Positions 1 to 4,489 of a stretch of 10,832 nucleotides of DNA are shown one piece after another. The stretch lies in assembly GCA_018901625.1 (NCBI GenBank), contig JAHIEM010000053.1, positions 1 to 10,832 on the forward strand. Reading direction: 5' to 3'. This DNA is from Nanobdellota archaeon (GTDB lineage: Archaea > Nanobdellota > Nanobdellia > Pacearchaeales > GW2011-AR1). A program made the translations under genes and the position numbers. The notes beneath the pieces are model-generated. The model saw nothing but the letters and a program-made list of their open reading frames with translations. It did no database searches and was not told the DNA's origin. Numbering within the stretch: the first letter of the stretch is position 1; the number at the start of each line of letters is the position of its first letter.

Positions 1-62
1 ATCTCAATCTTATAACCTATCTACAACTTCATAAAGTACTTTATTAATAAAATATATTTATA

Positions 63-84
63 TTGGAATGATTTATCATTCCAA
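63..84. repeat. 10-bp hairpin, terminator-like
   Basis: TTGGAATGAT (63-72) and ATCATTCCAA (75-84) are perfectly complementary with a 2-nt spacer, in practice a 9-bp stem with a 4-nt loop. The run AAAATTTTT follows. This could terminate a plus-strand transcript entering from the left, but the U-tract starts several bases after the stem. It could equally be a protein-binding palindrome. Confidence 0.5.
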
Positions 85-132
85 AAATTTTTGATAGTCT
101 TAAAATCGATTTAAATAAGTCGGTTTTGTATT

Positions 133-180
133 GTGACCCTGCCTGTTTAGGGTGCAGGTTACTTTTCTGACATCATAAAG
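133..180 (+). repeat. Hairpin plus conserved tail, copy 1
   Basis: GTGACC(C)TGC (133-142) pairs with GCAGGTTAC (154-162), leaving one bulged C and an 11-nt loop. ACCCT/AGGGT (136-140/149-153) is an alternative pairing. The segment 154-180 matches 940-967 beyond the 386-766 gene at about 22 of 27 positions, including an uninterrupted TCTGACAT. I read these as two diverged copies in direct orientation; the function is unknown. Confidence 0.45.
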
Positions 181-248
181 TGATTCGGTCTATACACTCA
201 ATCTCGACAAAGTTTATAAACTCCAACAGCATCGACAAATTAACATTT

Positions 249-322
249 ATGCCCTAACGCGGCATAAAACAAAAAACATCCCCCGAATATCATCAAGCTA
301 TATTACCTTCGGCGGGGGCATT
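249..322 (+). terminator. Paired hairpins ending in GGGGGCATT
   Basis: ATGCC/GGCAT (249-253/261-265) forms one small hairpin. CCCCC and GAA (280-287) pair with TTC and GGGGG (308-318) across a GGC bulge to form a second. The downstream arm ends in GGGGGCATT, a string that recurs at other intergenic hairpins here. The U-tract is poor, so terminator function is an inference from the resemblance to 1745-1780. Confidence 0.35.
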
Positions 323-355
323 CGTTTATTGTGAGATTCCCTATACCTAAGACAG

Positions 356-364
356 ATTTAAATA
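356..364 (+). promoter_or_regulatory. TATA box for the 386-766 gene
   Basis: ATTTAAATA is centred about 26 nt before the ATG at 386. That is the spacing expected when transcription begins at or next to the start codon. No Shine-Dalgarno sequence is present, so the mRNA is probably leaderless. Confidence 0.65.
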
Positions 365-385
365 AAGTACTTAATTAAGAATAAC

Positions 386-766
386 ATGGGTAAGTTAAGT
401 CAGTTATTAGGCATAGCAAATAACTTAGCAGATAGTTTTGTAAGTGTTACGAATATTGAATTTCTTTGTCATATAGAATATTTACCCATAGAAAAAACAA
501 AATTGTTTGAAATTGATTTATTGAAAGAAACAATCACTCCAGAGGAGCTTAGTTCTGATAAAGTTAAAAAAGTAATTCAAAATTACAAAGATTGGTTTCT
601 ATCAGAGATTAAAAAATTGAAAATAGAATTAGCCGACATAGAAAAAGTTTCAATAAAAGTAGCATACAAACCGGGAAAAACATTTGCAAGATATTATACT
701 TGTAACGTAACAATAAGAGCAATGGGCAAAGACTATACTAAGAAAACTCTTTCATCTTATTCTTAG
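386..766 (+). CDS. Hypothetical protein, 126 aa
   Basis: I do not recognise this protein. It has 126 residues, no signal peptide and no obvious membrane segment. An N-terminal helix (MGKLSQLLGIANNLADSF) is followed by an alternating charged/hydrophobic middle rich in Lys and Glu, with probable helices around residues 54-85 (...VKKVIQNYKDWFLSEIKK...). A strand-like C-terminus (about 86-122) contains YKPGKTFARYYTCNVTIRA. No catalytic motif is visible. The ATG at 386 is chosen because the TATA box lies at leaderless distance. The gene stands alone, flanked on both sides by hairpin-rich DNA containing two diverged copies of one segment (154-180, 940-967), so it may belong to an accessory cassette. 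That association is inference. It is not obviously related to the other small proteins in the window. Confidence 0.75.
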   Translation: MGKLSQLLGIANNLADSFVSVTNIEFLCHIEYLPIEKTKLFEIDLLKETITPEELSSDKVKKVIQNYKDWFLSEIKKLKIELADIEKVSIKVAYKPGKTFARYYTCNVTIRAMGKDYTKKTLSSYS

Positions 767-831
767 ATATGCTAAGTCAATGGTAGAAATTGGAAGATTG
801 TTTGTGAATCAATAGTTACCCTAAACATCAA

Positions 832-886
832 AAAAACAATGTGCCACCCACACTTAAAAGTGTGGGTTTGATTGGCACTTGTTTTT
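832..886. repeat. Compound hairpin (element A)
   Basis: An outer stem pairs AAAAACAA (832-839) and GTGCCA (841-846) with TGGCAC and TTGTTTTT (873-886): 14 bp with one bulged T at 840. It encloses a second perfect hairpin, CCCACACTT/AAGTGTGGG (847-855/858-866), with TTTGAT (867-872) unpaired on one side. The outer arm ends in T5 on the plus strand, and T7 on the minus strand (revcomp of 830-836), so either strand could terminate here. It may be the common terminator of the converging 386-766 and 1047-1379 genes, or the 5' domain of a larger structured RNA with 894-956. The palindromic hairpins also resemble IS200/IS605 ends, but no transposase is near. Confidence 0.6.
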
Positions 887-893
887 AGGATGC

Positions 894-956
894 TCAGAGA
901 AATCGGAAGTTGTTTGACAACTTCTGCGGACTAAAGTCCGCAGTTTATTTCTCTGA
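894..956. ncRNA. Candidate three-way-junction RNA (element B)
   Basis: Three perfect helices are nested. P1 is TCAGAGAAAT/ATTTCTCTGA (894-903/947-956). P2 is GAAGTTGT/ACAACTTC (906-913/917-924) with loop TTG. P3 is TGCGGAC/GTCCGCA (925-931/936-942) with loop TAAA. P2 and P3 abut with no unpaired base, so they could stack coaxially; only CG (904-905) and GTTT (943-946) are left in the junction. This is typical of a folded RNA rather than a simple terminator. It folds equally on either strand. No promoter is obvious directly upstream, so it may be read from 386-766 (plus) or from the winged-helix gene (minus). It matches no family I can name. Confidence 0.5.
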
Positions 957-967
957 CATTACAAAAG
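940..967 (+). repeat. Conserved tail, copy 2
   Basis: This segment covers the 3' side of P3 and P1 of element B plus the next 11 nt. It matches 154-180 (about 22 of 27 positions plus one inserted base), sharing TCTGACAT. Copy 1 lacks a partner for the P1 3' strand, so only the tail, not the whole fold, is shared. Confidence 0.4.
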
Positions 968-1046
968 GTATTCTATCTCAGAGGGGGCATTTTTCTTATC
1001 GTCGACAAAATTGATATTTTGAAAAGGGGGCATTGAACTCTTAAGC

Positions 1047-1379
1047 TTAAGCGCAAACTGCTTGCTCTTCTACTTCTGAAAGAACATTTCTCTTAGTAAG
1101 GCTCCAGTCAAGTTTTATTAAATTCTTGACAAAAGAATTATTCAAATTAAACTTGTAATAATCTGACTTTCCTATCTTTCTAGTTTTGCATACAATTCCA
1201 GACTTGACAAAGTAATCAAAGAAGACTTTCAAAGAGTTATAACTAACATTACTTTCTCTTGCTATTTCAGTCATAGGATAATCAAAAAAATGATTGTCAA
1301 TAAGAAAGTCAATAACCCTCAATTGAGGAGTATCTCCAAACTGCATGAGAAAAAAACTTTTGTTTTCTTTTATTTTCAT
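1047..1379 (-). CDS. Winged-helix DNA-binding regulator
   Basis: This 110-residue protein resembles the small winged-helix proteins common in DPANN and other archaeal genomes (family knowledge from memory). FGDTPQLRVIDFLIDN (about residues 14-29) is helix 1. MTEIARESNVSYNSLKVFFDYFVKSG (about 36-61) is the helix-turn-helix, with the recognition helix at SYNSLKVFFDYF. CKTRKIGKSDYYKFNLN is the beta-wing, and FVKNLIKLDWSL is the C-terminal helix, possibly for dimerisation. I start at the internal ATG at 1379 rather than seven codons upstream because TTTTTAAA (1401-1408) lies at leaderless distance from it. It is divergent from the 86-aa gene at 1477, so it may control that gene or itself. A truncated paralogue lies at 3272-3502. 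No ligand domain is present, so the signal sensed is unknown. Confidence 0.8.
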   Translation of the reverse strand: MKIKENKSFFLMQFGDTPQLRVIDFLIDNHFFDYPMTEIARESNVSYNSLKVFFDYFVKSGIVCKTRKIGKSDYYKFNLNNSFVKNLIKLDWSLTKRNVLSEVEEQAVCA

Positions 1380-1400
1380 AAAATACACAAACTCGCACAC

Positions 1401-1408
1401 TTTTTAAA
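1401..1408 (-). promoter_or_regulatory. TATA box for the winged-helix gene
   Basis: On the minus strand this reads GGAAAGGTTTAAAAAG, a purine-rich BRE followed by the TATA box. It is centred about 26 nt before the ATG at 1379 and therefore decides that start. The near-identical BRE/TATA at 1442-1458 faces the other way, giving a divergent promoter pair. Confidence 0.65.
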
Positions 1409-1448
1409 CCTTTCCATAAGAGATAAGATAATGTCAAAGATAGAAACA

Positions 1449-1458
1449 TTTAAAAATA
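1449..1458 (+). promoter_or_regulatory. TATA box for the 86-aa gene
   Basis: AGAAACA precedes TTTAAAAATA, centred about 24 nt before the ATG at 1477. The leaderless arrangement supports that start over longer upstream reading. Confidence 0.6.
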
Positions 1459-1476
1459 CTGAAATTATGTACCGAC

Positions 1477-1737
1477 ATGGCTTCAGATTTAGAAAAAGCA
1501 CAGGTGATGTTTAAGCTTACAAGAAAAAACAATTGGGGATCCTGCTATGACAGAACCGAACATTTCAAAAGATTCCAGAATCTAGACGAAATCTTAAATG
1601 AATTATCGAAAATTGGTTGGGTGATAGTTCACAAAAAGGGGAAGTTCACAGGCATTTCACTAAACACAGGACACAAAAGAGAGATTATAAAGCTAATAGA
1701 AAAAGAGATGCCCGAACTTAGAGGTATAATAAAATAA
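1477..1737 (+). CDS. Hypothetical small protein, 86 aa
   Basis: I do not recognise a named family. The protein has 86 residues with no signal peptide or membrane span. The N-terminus contains NNWGSCYDRTEHFKRF (about residues 18-33). A helix follows (LDEILNELSKIGW, 36-48), then two probable strands with a tight turn (VIVHKKGKFTGISLN, 49-63), and a C-terminal helix (KREIIKLIEKEMPELRGII). The helix/beta-hairpin/helix order would fit a wing-containing DNA-binding fold, but no clear recognition helix is visible. It has its own TATA box, no Shine-Dalgarno site, and a strong hairpin terminator just after the stop. It is divergent from the winged-helix gene, with only about 40 bp between the two TATA boxes, so common control is likely by inference. 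Confidence 0.7.
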   Translation: MASDLEKAQVMFKLTRKNNWGSCYDRTEHFKRFQNLDEILNELSKIGWVIVHKKGKFTGISLNTGHKREIIKLIEKEMPELRGIIK

Positions 1738-1744
1738 TCAGCCT

Positions 1745-1780
1745 ATGCCCCGAGTAGTCTCAGCGGGGGCATGTTTCTAT
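1745..1780 (+). terminator. Terminator after the 86-aa gene
   Basis: ATGCCCC (1745-1751) pairs with GGGGCAT (1766-1772), and GAG/CTC (1752-1754/1759-1761) extends the stem inside. A T-rich run (GTTTCTATTTTT) follows. It lies 7 nt after the stop codon. The GGGGGCAT arm recurs at other intergenic sites in the left third. Confidence 0.65.
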
Positions 1781-1822
1781 TTTTCACTGATACTTATGTT
1801 TAAAAACACCTTTTCTCATCAG

Positions 1823-1893
1823 TTTATATAACCTATTTAGTTAGTTCTAAATAATATTAACTTCAGTTAGTATCTATTTTTAATTAATACTAA
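1823..1893 (+). promoter_or_regulatory. Helicase promoter and leader hairpin
   Basis: TTTATATAA (1823-1831) is the best TATA box and would give a leader of roughly 45 nt. A weaker box, TATTTTTA (1875-1882), sits nearer leaderless distance. The would-be leader carries TTAGTAT/ATACTAA (1867-1873/1887-1893), a 7-bp inverted repeat ending 6 nt before the start codon, which could hide the start region. No Shine-Dalgarno site is seen. DEAD-box mRNAs are often temperature-regulated, so the hairpin may matter, but that is inference. Confidence 0.45.
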
Positions 1894-1899
1894 GCAACA

Positions 1900-3234
1900 A
1901 TGGAAAAATTCAAGAAATTAGGAATAAGTGAAGGCATTTTAAGTGCCATTAAATCCTCGGGATTTACTGAACCTAGTGAAATCCAGGAAAAAGCAATTCC
2001 ATTAGTTTTACAGGGCAAAGATGTAATTGCTGGTTCTGCAACTGGTTCTGGAAAGACACTCGTATTTGGAGCGGGAATAATTGATAAAGTGAAAAAAGGA
2101 TTAGGCATCCAAGCCATTATTATGACTCCAACAAGAGAACTAGCAGAACAAGTAGCAAAACACCTAAGATTTTTTTCAAGACATTCCGGATTGAATGTAA
2201 GAGAAATTTATGGCGGTGTGGGCATGGGGCCTCAAATAAGCGACTTGAGGCATACTGACATTGTGGTAGGCACTCCTGGAAGAATCTTGGATCATTTACA
2301 AAGAAGAACTATTAATCTCAGCAGAGTAAAAATCCTTGTTTTAGACGAAGCAGACAGAATGCTTGATATGGGTTTCATAAAAGATGTTGAGAAGATAATT
2401 GCCTGTTGCCCAAAAGAAAGGCAAACCATGTTATTTTCAGCCACAATCTCCAAGGAAATTGTCCGTATAGCAGACAGGCATATGAAAAATCCTGTTCAAG
2501 TGTCTGTAAATAATCAGATTGACCCCTCACAATTATACCAAGCATTTTATGAACCTCCAATAGAACAAAAATTCTCTTTACTCGTGCATTTGCTTAAATT
2601 AGAAAAAAATGGAGTAGTAATGGTATTTTGCAATACACGAAGAAATGTTGATCGTTTAACAGAAGGACTTCAAGAACAAAAAATTCATGCTATTCCCATA
2701 CATGGAGGATTATCTCAAAATCAGAGAAGTAATGCTCTTCAAGCATTCCATGAAAGAGAAGCGCTAATTTTAGTTTGTACTGATGTTGCTGCCAGAGGGC
2801 TAGATATAAAGAATGTATCCCACATTTATAATTTTGATATCCCTTCTACCCCTACAGAATATATTCACAGAATTGGAAGAACAGCAAGAGCAGGCAAAAA
2901 TGGAATTGCTATAAGCTTTGTCTGTTCAGGAGATCACGGAGAGTTTAAACAAATTCTAAAATCTGTCTCATGCACTATTGAAAGACTGAATACACCTAAA
3001 GTAGAACGTGTTGGTTCAATTAATTTTAAGTCAAATGATGACCGAAAAATGAGTAACAATCAGAGAGGGAAAGGAAACAGAAGTTTTGGGCGCGGTCCAA
3101 GCAGAAGCAGGCCCGGGCATAGCAACCACAATAGAGACAGCAAATCAGAAGGAAGAAGAGAAGGACCATCTAGAAGATTTTTAAGAGGAAAATCTAGAGG
3201 TTCAAATTTTCCTAGAAAATCGTTTCGTAGATAA
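1900..3234 (+). CDS. DEAD-box ATP-dependent RNA helicase
   Basis: This is a superfamily 2 RNA helicase that unwinds or remodels RNA with ATP, in ribosome assembly, mRNA turnover or cold adaptation in related archaea and bacteria. All motifs are intact. The Q motif has F22 and Q29; motif I is ATGSGKT (47-53); Ia is PTRELAEQ (77-84); GG is at 105-106; Ib is TPGR (125-128); II is DEAD (149-152); III is SAT (180-182). The second RecA domain has VFCNT (242-246), ARGLD (298-302) and HRIGRTAR (323-330). From about residue 385 a 60-residue tail is rich in Arg, Gly and Ser, a basic disordered extension like the RNA-binding tails of DeaD/RhlE-type helicases. The length of 444 aa is normal. It is a single-gene unit with its own promoter. 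The exact RNA substrate cannot be read from the sequence. Confidence 0.95.
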   Translation: MEKFKKLGISEGILSAIKSSGFTEPSEIQEKAIPLVLQGKDVIAGSATGSGKTLVFGAGIIDKVKKGLGIQAIIMTPTRELAEQVAKHLRFFSRHSGLNVREIYGGVGMGPQISDLRHTDIVVGTPGRILDHLQRRTINLSRVKILVLDEADRMLDMGFIKDVEKIIACCPKERQTMLFSATISKEIVRIADRHMKNPVQVSVNNQIDPSQLYQAFYEPPIEQKFSLLVHLLKLEKNGVVMVFCNTRRNVDRLTEGLQEQKIHAIPIHGGLSQNQRSNALQAFHEREALILVCTDVAARGLDIKNVSHIYNFDIPSTPTEYIHRIGRTARAGKNGIAISFVCSGDHGEFKQILKSVSCTIERLNTPKVERVGSINFKSNDDRKMSNNQRGKGNRSFGRGPSRSRPGHSNHNRDSKSEGRREGPSRRFLRGKSRGSNFPRKSFRR

Positions 3235-3271
3235 AATAATACTCAAGTTATGCTCCTTTCTATCACTCTAA

Positions 3272-3502
3272 CTCAAGCGGAAAAAGTTTTCACTTTACAA
3301 ATTATTAATTCCATATTCAAACGTGAAAACTTTTTGGGATAAATTAGAAAAGAACTGCATAGTCATAAAAACAAGGCGAATAGGAAAGTCAGACTTATAC
3401 AAACTCAACACAAAAAACCCTGCTGTCAAACAACTTCTTAAGTTAGATTGGAATCTAATTAATGGGGCAGATGAGCAACTCTGCGAAACAATTAAGAGAT
3501 AA
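3272..3502 (+). pseudogene. 5'-truncated winged-helix regulator remnant
   Basis: The frame from 3272 to the stop at 3500-3502 has no ATG. From about 3317 it reads SNVKTFWDKLEKNCIV and KTRRIGKSDLYKLN, then PAVKQLLKLDWNL. This aligns with the recognition helix, wing and C-terminal helix of the intact winged-helix protein at 1047-1379 (SNVSYNSLKVFFDYF, KTRKIGKSDYYKFN, FVKNLIKLDWSL). The N-terminal helix and first half of the helix-turn-helix are missing. The loss coincides with a 13-bp inverted repeat (3281-3293/3323-3335), suggesting a fold-back rearrangement at the breakpoint. Protein-level conservation without interruption suggests the decay is fairly recent or that the C-terminal part is still constrained. 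There is no TATA box at leaderless distance from a usable start. Confidence 0.75.
3281..3335. repeat. 13-bp perfect inverted repeat
   Basis: AAAAAGTTTTCAC (3281-3293) is the exact reverse complement of GTGAAAACTTTTT (3323-3335), with 29 nt between. The right arm encodes VKTFW of the winged-helix remnant; the left arm has no coding counterpart. This fits a template-switch or fold-back copy rather than two independent sites. Confidence 0.7.
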
Positions 3503-3573
3503 GATGATGAACAGGGTTGCGAGAAAGAAGTTTGTGAACAATTCACATCATTTTGTTATCAAACTGATATAGC

Positions 3574-3601
3574 TTGTCTGGAAATCTACATTTCTAGACG
3601 A
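3574..3601 (+). terminator. 12-bp hairpin after the remnant
   Basis: GTCTGGAAAT (3576-3585) pairs with ATTTCTAGAC (3590-3599) with one G-U pair and loop CTAC. T3575-G3600 and T3574-A3601 extend the stem. AGGGGCAC and a T6 run (3619-3624) follow about 18 nt later. It probably ends transcripts from the remnant or the helicase; the gap to the T-run makes it atypical. Confidence 0.5.
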
Positions 3602-3621
3602 TAGTTCAGCAGGGGCACTTT

Positions 3622-3629
3622 TTTATATC
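3622..3629 (+). promoter_or_regulatory. TATA box for the Sfm1-like gene
   Basis: TTTATATC within a TTTTTTATATCC run is centred about 24 nt before the ATG at 3650. This supports that start as leaderless. Confidence 0.6.
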
Positions 3630-3649
3630 CTCATTTCTCTAATTGTTTC

Positions 3650-4225
3650 ATGAAACAAATATTCATAATAGAGCATCTCGAGCCAGAGCTAGGAAAGTGG
3701 TGCCTGATTGAATACAAACACATCTCAAAAATAGTTAGGAAGAGCAATTTATGGTTCACAAATATTAAAAATAATAAAGATAAGAAGAAATTAAACAAGT
3801 TAGGGAAAGTTTTCTCAGAATCAGTTTCAAGATTAAATCTAAAAAACTCGTGCATACTAGACCCAGAATCTAGTAAGACACTAAACCCCAAAGAATCAGG
3901 AAAATTCAATTATTTTATCTTCGGAGGAATTCTAGGCGATTATCCCCCAAGAAAGCGAACAAAACACGAACTAACAAGCAAGATAAATTTCAAAACAGCA
4001 AAGAGAAATATTGGCAAGGAACAGATGTCAACTGATAATGCAATTTACACAGTCAAACAGATAGTAAAAGGCAAGGGCCTCAAAAAAATGAAGTTTCAAG
4101 ACACTATCTCAATCAAAATAAACAAGATACTGACAATAGACCTTCCATACAGATACAACCTAATCAAAAACAAGCCGCTCATCTCAAGAGAGCTAGTAAA
4201 GCATATCAAAAAAACAGAGAAATAG
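3650..4225 (+). CDS. Sfm1-type SPOUT SAM-dependent methyltransferase
   Basis: This 191-residue protein matches the archaeal/eukaryotic family formerly called DUF431 (PF04252). Its yeast member Sfm1 methylates an arginine of ribosomal protein uS3, using SAM bound in a SPOUT knot. Diagnostic stretches, from memory of the family, are the N-terminal FIIEHLEPELGKWCLIEYKH (residues 5-24), ILDP (69-72), FGGILGDYPPRKRT (91-104) and RNIGKEQMSTDNAIY (119-133). The last two form the cofactor-binding knot, followed by LPYRY (165-169) and a C-terminal helix. The length is typical of the family and nothing is missing. It has its own promoter and a hairpin 37 nt after the stop. Whether the archaeal enzyme acts on uS3 or on RNA is not settled by the sequence. 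The family call is firm; the substrate is inference. Confidence 0.88.
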   Translation: MKQIFIIEHLEPELGKWCLIEYKHISKIVRKSNLWFTNIKNNKDKKKLNKLGKVFSESVSRLNLKNSCILDPESSKTLNPKESGKFNYFIFGGILGDYPPRKRTKHELTSKINFKTAKRNIGKEQMSTDNAIYTVKQIVKGKGLKKMKFQDTISIKINKILTIDLPYRYNLIKNKPLISRELVKHIKKTEK

Positions 4226-4231
4226 TACTAG

Positions 4232-4239
4232 TTTAAATA
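4232..4239 (+). promoter_or_regulatory. TATA box with no ordinary gene downstream
   Basis: TTTAAATA lies 6 nt after the methyltransferase stop codon. The predicted start of transcription is about 4260, where the first ATG (4259) opens only a 7-codon frame and the strong hairpin 4262-4297 begins. It may therefore drive a very short RNA. Confidence 0.45.
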
Positions 4240-4261
4240 CTCAAAAATACGGATAATTATG

Positions 4262-4300
4262 AAGGTAGGAGGCGATCCCTAAACCCCCTCCTATCTTTAT
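4262..4300 (+). terminator. 11-bp GC-rich hairpin
   Basis: AAGGTAGGAGG (4262-4272) pairs with CCTCCTATCTT (4287-4297) through 11 bp with one G-U pair and a 14-nt loop, then TTATGTTTT. As a terminator it would serve the methyltransferase gene. Because a consensus TATA box sits about 26 nt before its 5' arm, it could instead be most of a short independent RNA. GGAGG in the 5' arm resembles a Shine-Dalgarno core but has no start codon at proper spacing. Confidence 0.55.
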
Positions 4301-4313
4301 GTTTTCACAACAA

Positions 4314-4321
4314 TTTTTAAA
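4314..4321 (+). promoter_or_regulatory. TATA box for the radical SAM stub
   Basis: TTTTTAAA is centred about 24 nt before the ATG at 4342, the leaderless arrangement used elsewhere here. The promoter of the broken gene is therefore intact. Confidence 0.6.
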
Positions 4322-4341
4322 CTAGAATTCTAAACAATACC

Positions 4342-4458
4342 ATGCACTTTCACATTATTCTTACAGAGAAATGCAACTCTCAATGCAAATATTGCTATGA
4401 AAAGAGCATGAAAGAATTTGATTATGAAAAGTATTTTGGTCCAGAGATTATCCCATAA
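4342..4458 (+). pseudogene. Truncated radical SAM enzyme (N-terminal stub)
   Basis: A 38-codon frame begins MHFHIILTEKCNSQCKYCYE. The cysteines at 11, 15 and 18 form the CX3CX2C motif that binds the [4Fe-4S] cluster of radical SAM enzymes, and the surrounding sequence is the usual N-terminus of archaeal peptide-modifying or related radical SAM proteins. The reading stops at a TAA after FGPEIIP, before any of the barrel's remaining strands. No continuation appears in another frame. Directly after the stop comes the promoter of the secreted-protein gene, so the rest of the gene (normally 300 or more codons) has been deleted. Promoter and start are preserved, so a short cluster-binding peptide might still be made. 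I consider a pseudogene much more likely than a functional mini-protein. Confidence 0.78.
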
Positions 4459-4461
4459 GCC

Positions 4462-4469
4462 TTATAAAC
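4462..4469 (+). promoter_or_regulatory. TATA box for the secreted-protein gene
   Basis: TTATAAAC is centred about 25 nt before the ATG at 4490, only 4 nt after the stop of the radical SAM stub. It decides the start of the next gene in favour of 4490 over ATGs at 4418 and 4424. Confidence 0.65.
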
Positions 4470-4489
4470 TAGAGAAGGTTAAGAGATTT

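Larger units (their letters stand above)
1..355. other. Non-coding left flank
   Basis: No frame in this stretch carries a convincing gene. One plus-strand frame is open from the left edge to a stop at 52-54 and could be the last codons of an upstream gene, but it is too short to judge. The rest holds a series of hairpins (63-84, 133-162, 249-265, 280-318) and two CGACAAA motifs near 206 and 232, then the promoter of the 386-766 gene. Confidence 0.5.

Noticed and set aside
832..956. Guide RNA of a TnpB-type nuclease
   Set aside because: The hairpins are suggestive, but there is no TnpB or transposase in the window and no target-side motif to test.
1290..1514. 74-codon plus-strand frame
   Set aside because: It lies antisense to the winged-helix gene and crosses both divergent promoters; it has no promoter of its own.
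1..1900. CRISPR array
   Set aside because: The repeats seen are few, degenerate and irregularly spaced, and no cas gene is present.
3503..3567. Box C/D sRNA (ATGATGA at 3503, CTGA at 3564)
   Set aside because: No credible C'/D' pair or terminal stem is visible; the boxes could arise by chance in AT-rich DNA.
4418..4489. Longer start for the secreted-protein gene (24 extra residues)
   Set aside because: The TATA box at 4462 lies inside this extension, and it would place a charged segment ahead of a clear signal peptide; it is an out-of-frame reading of the radical SAM stub.
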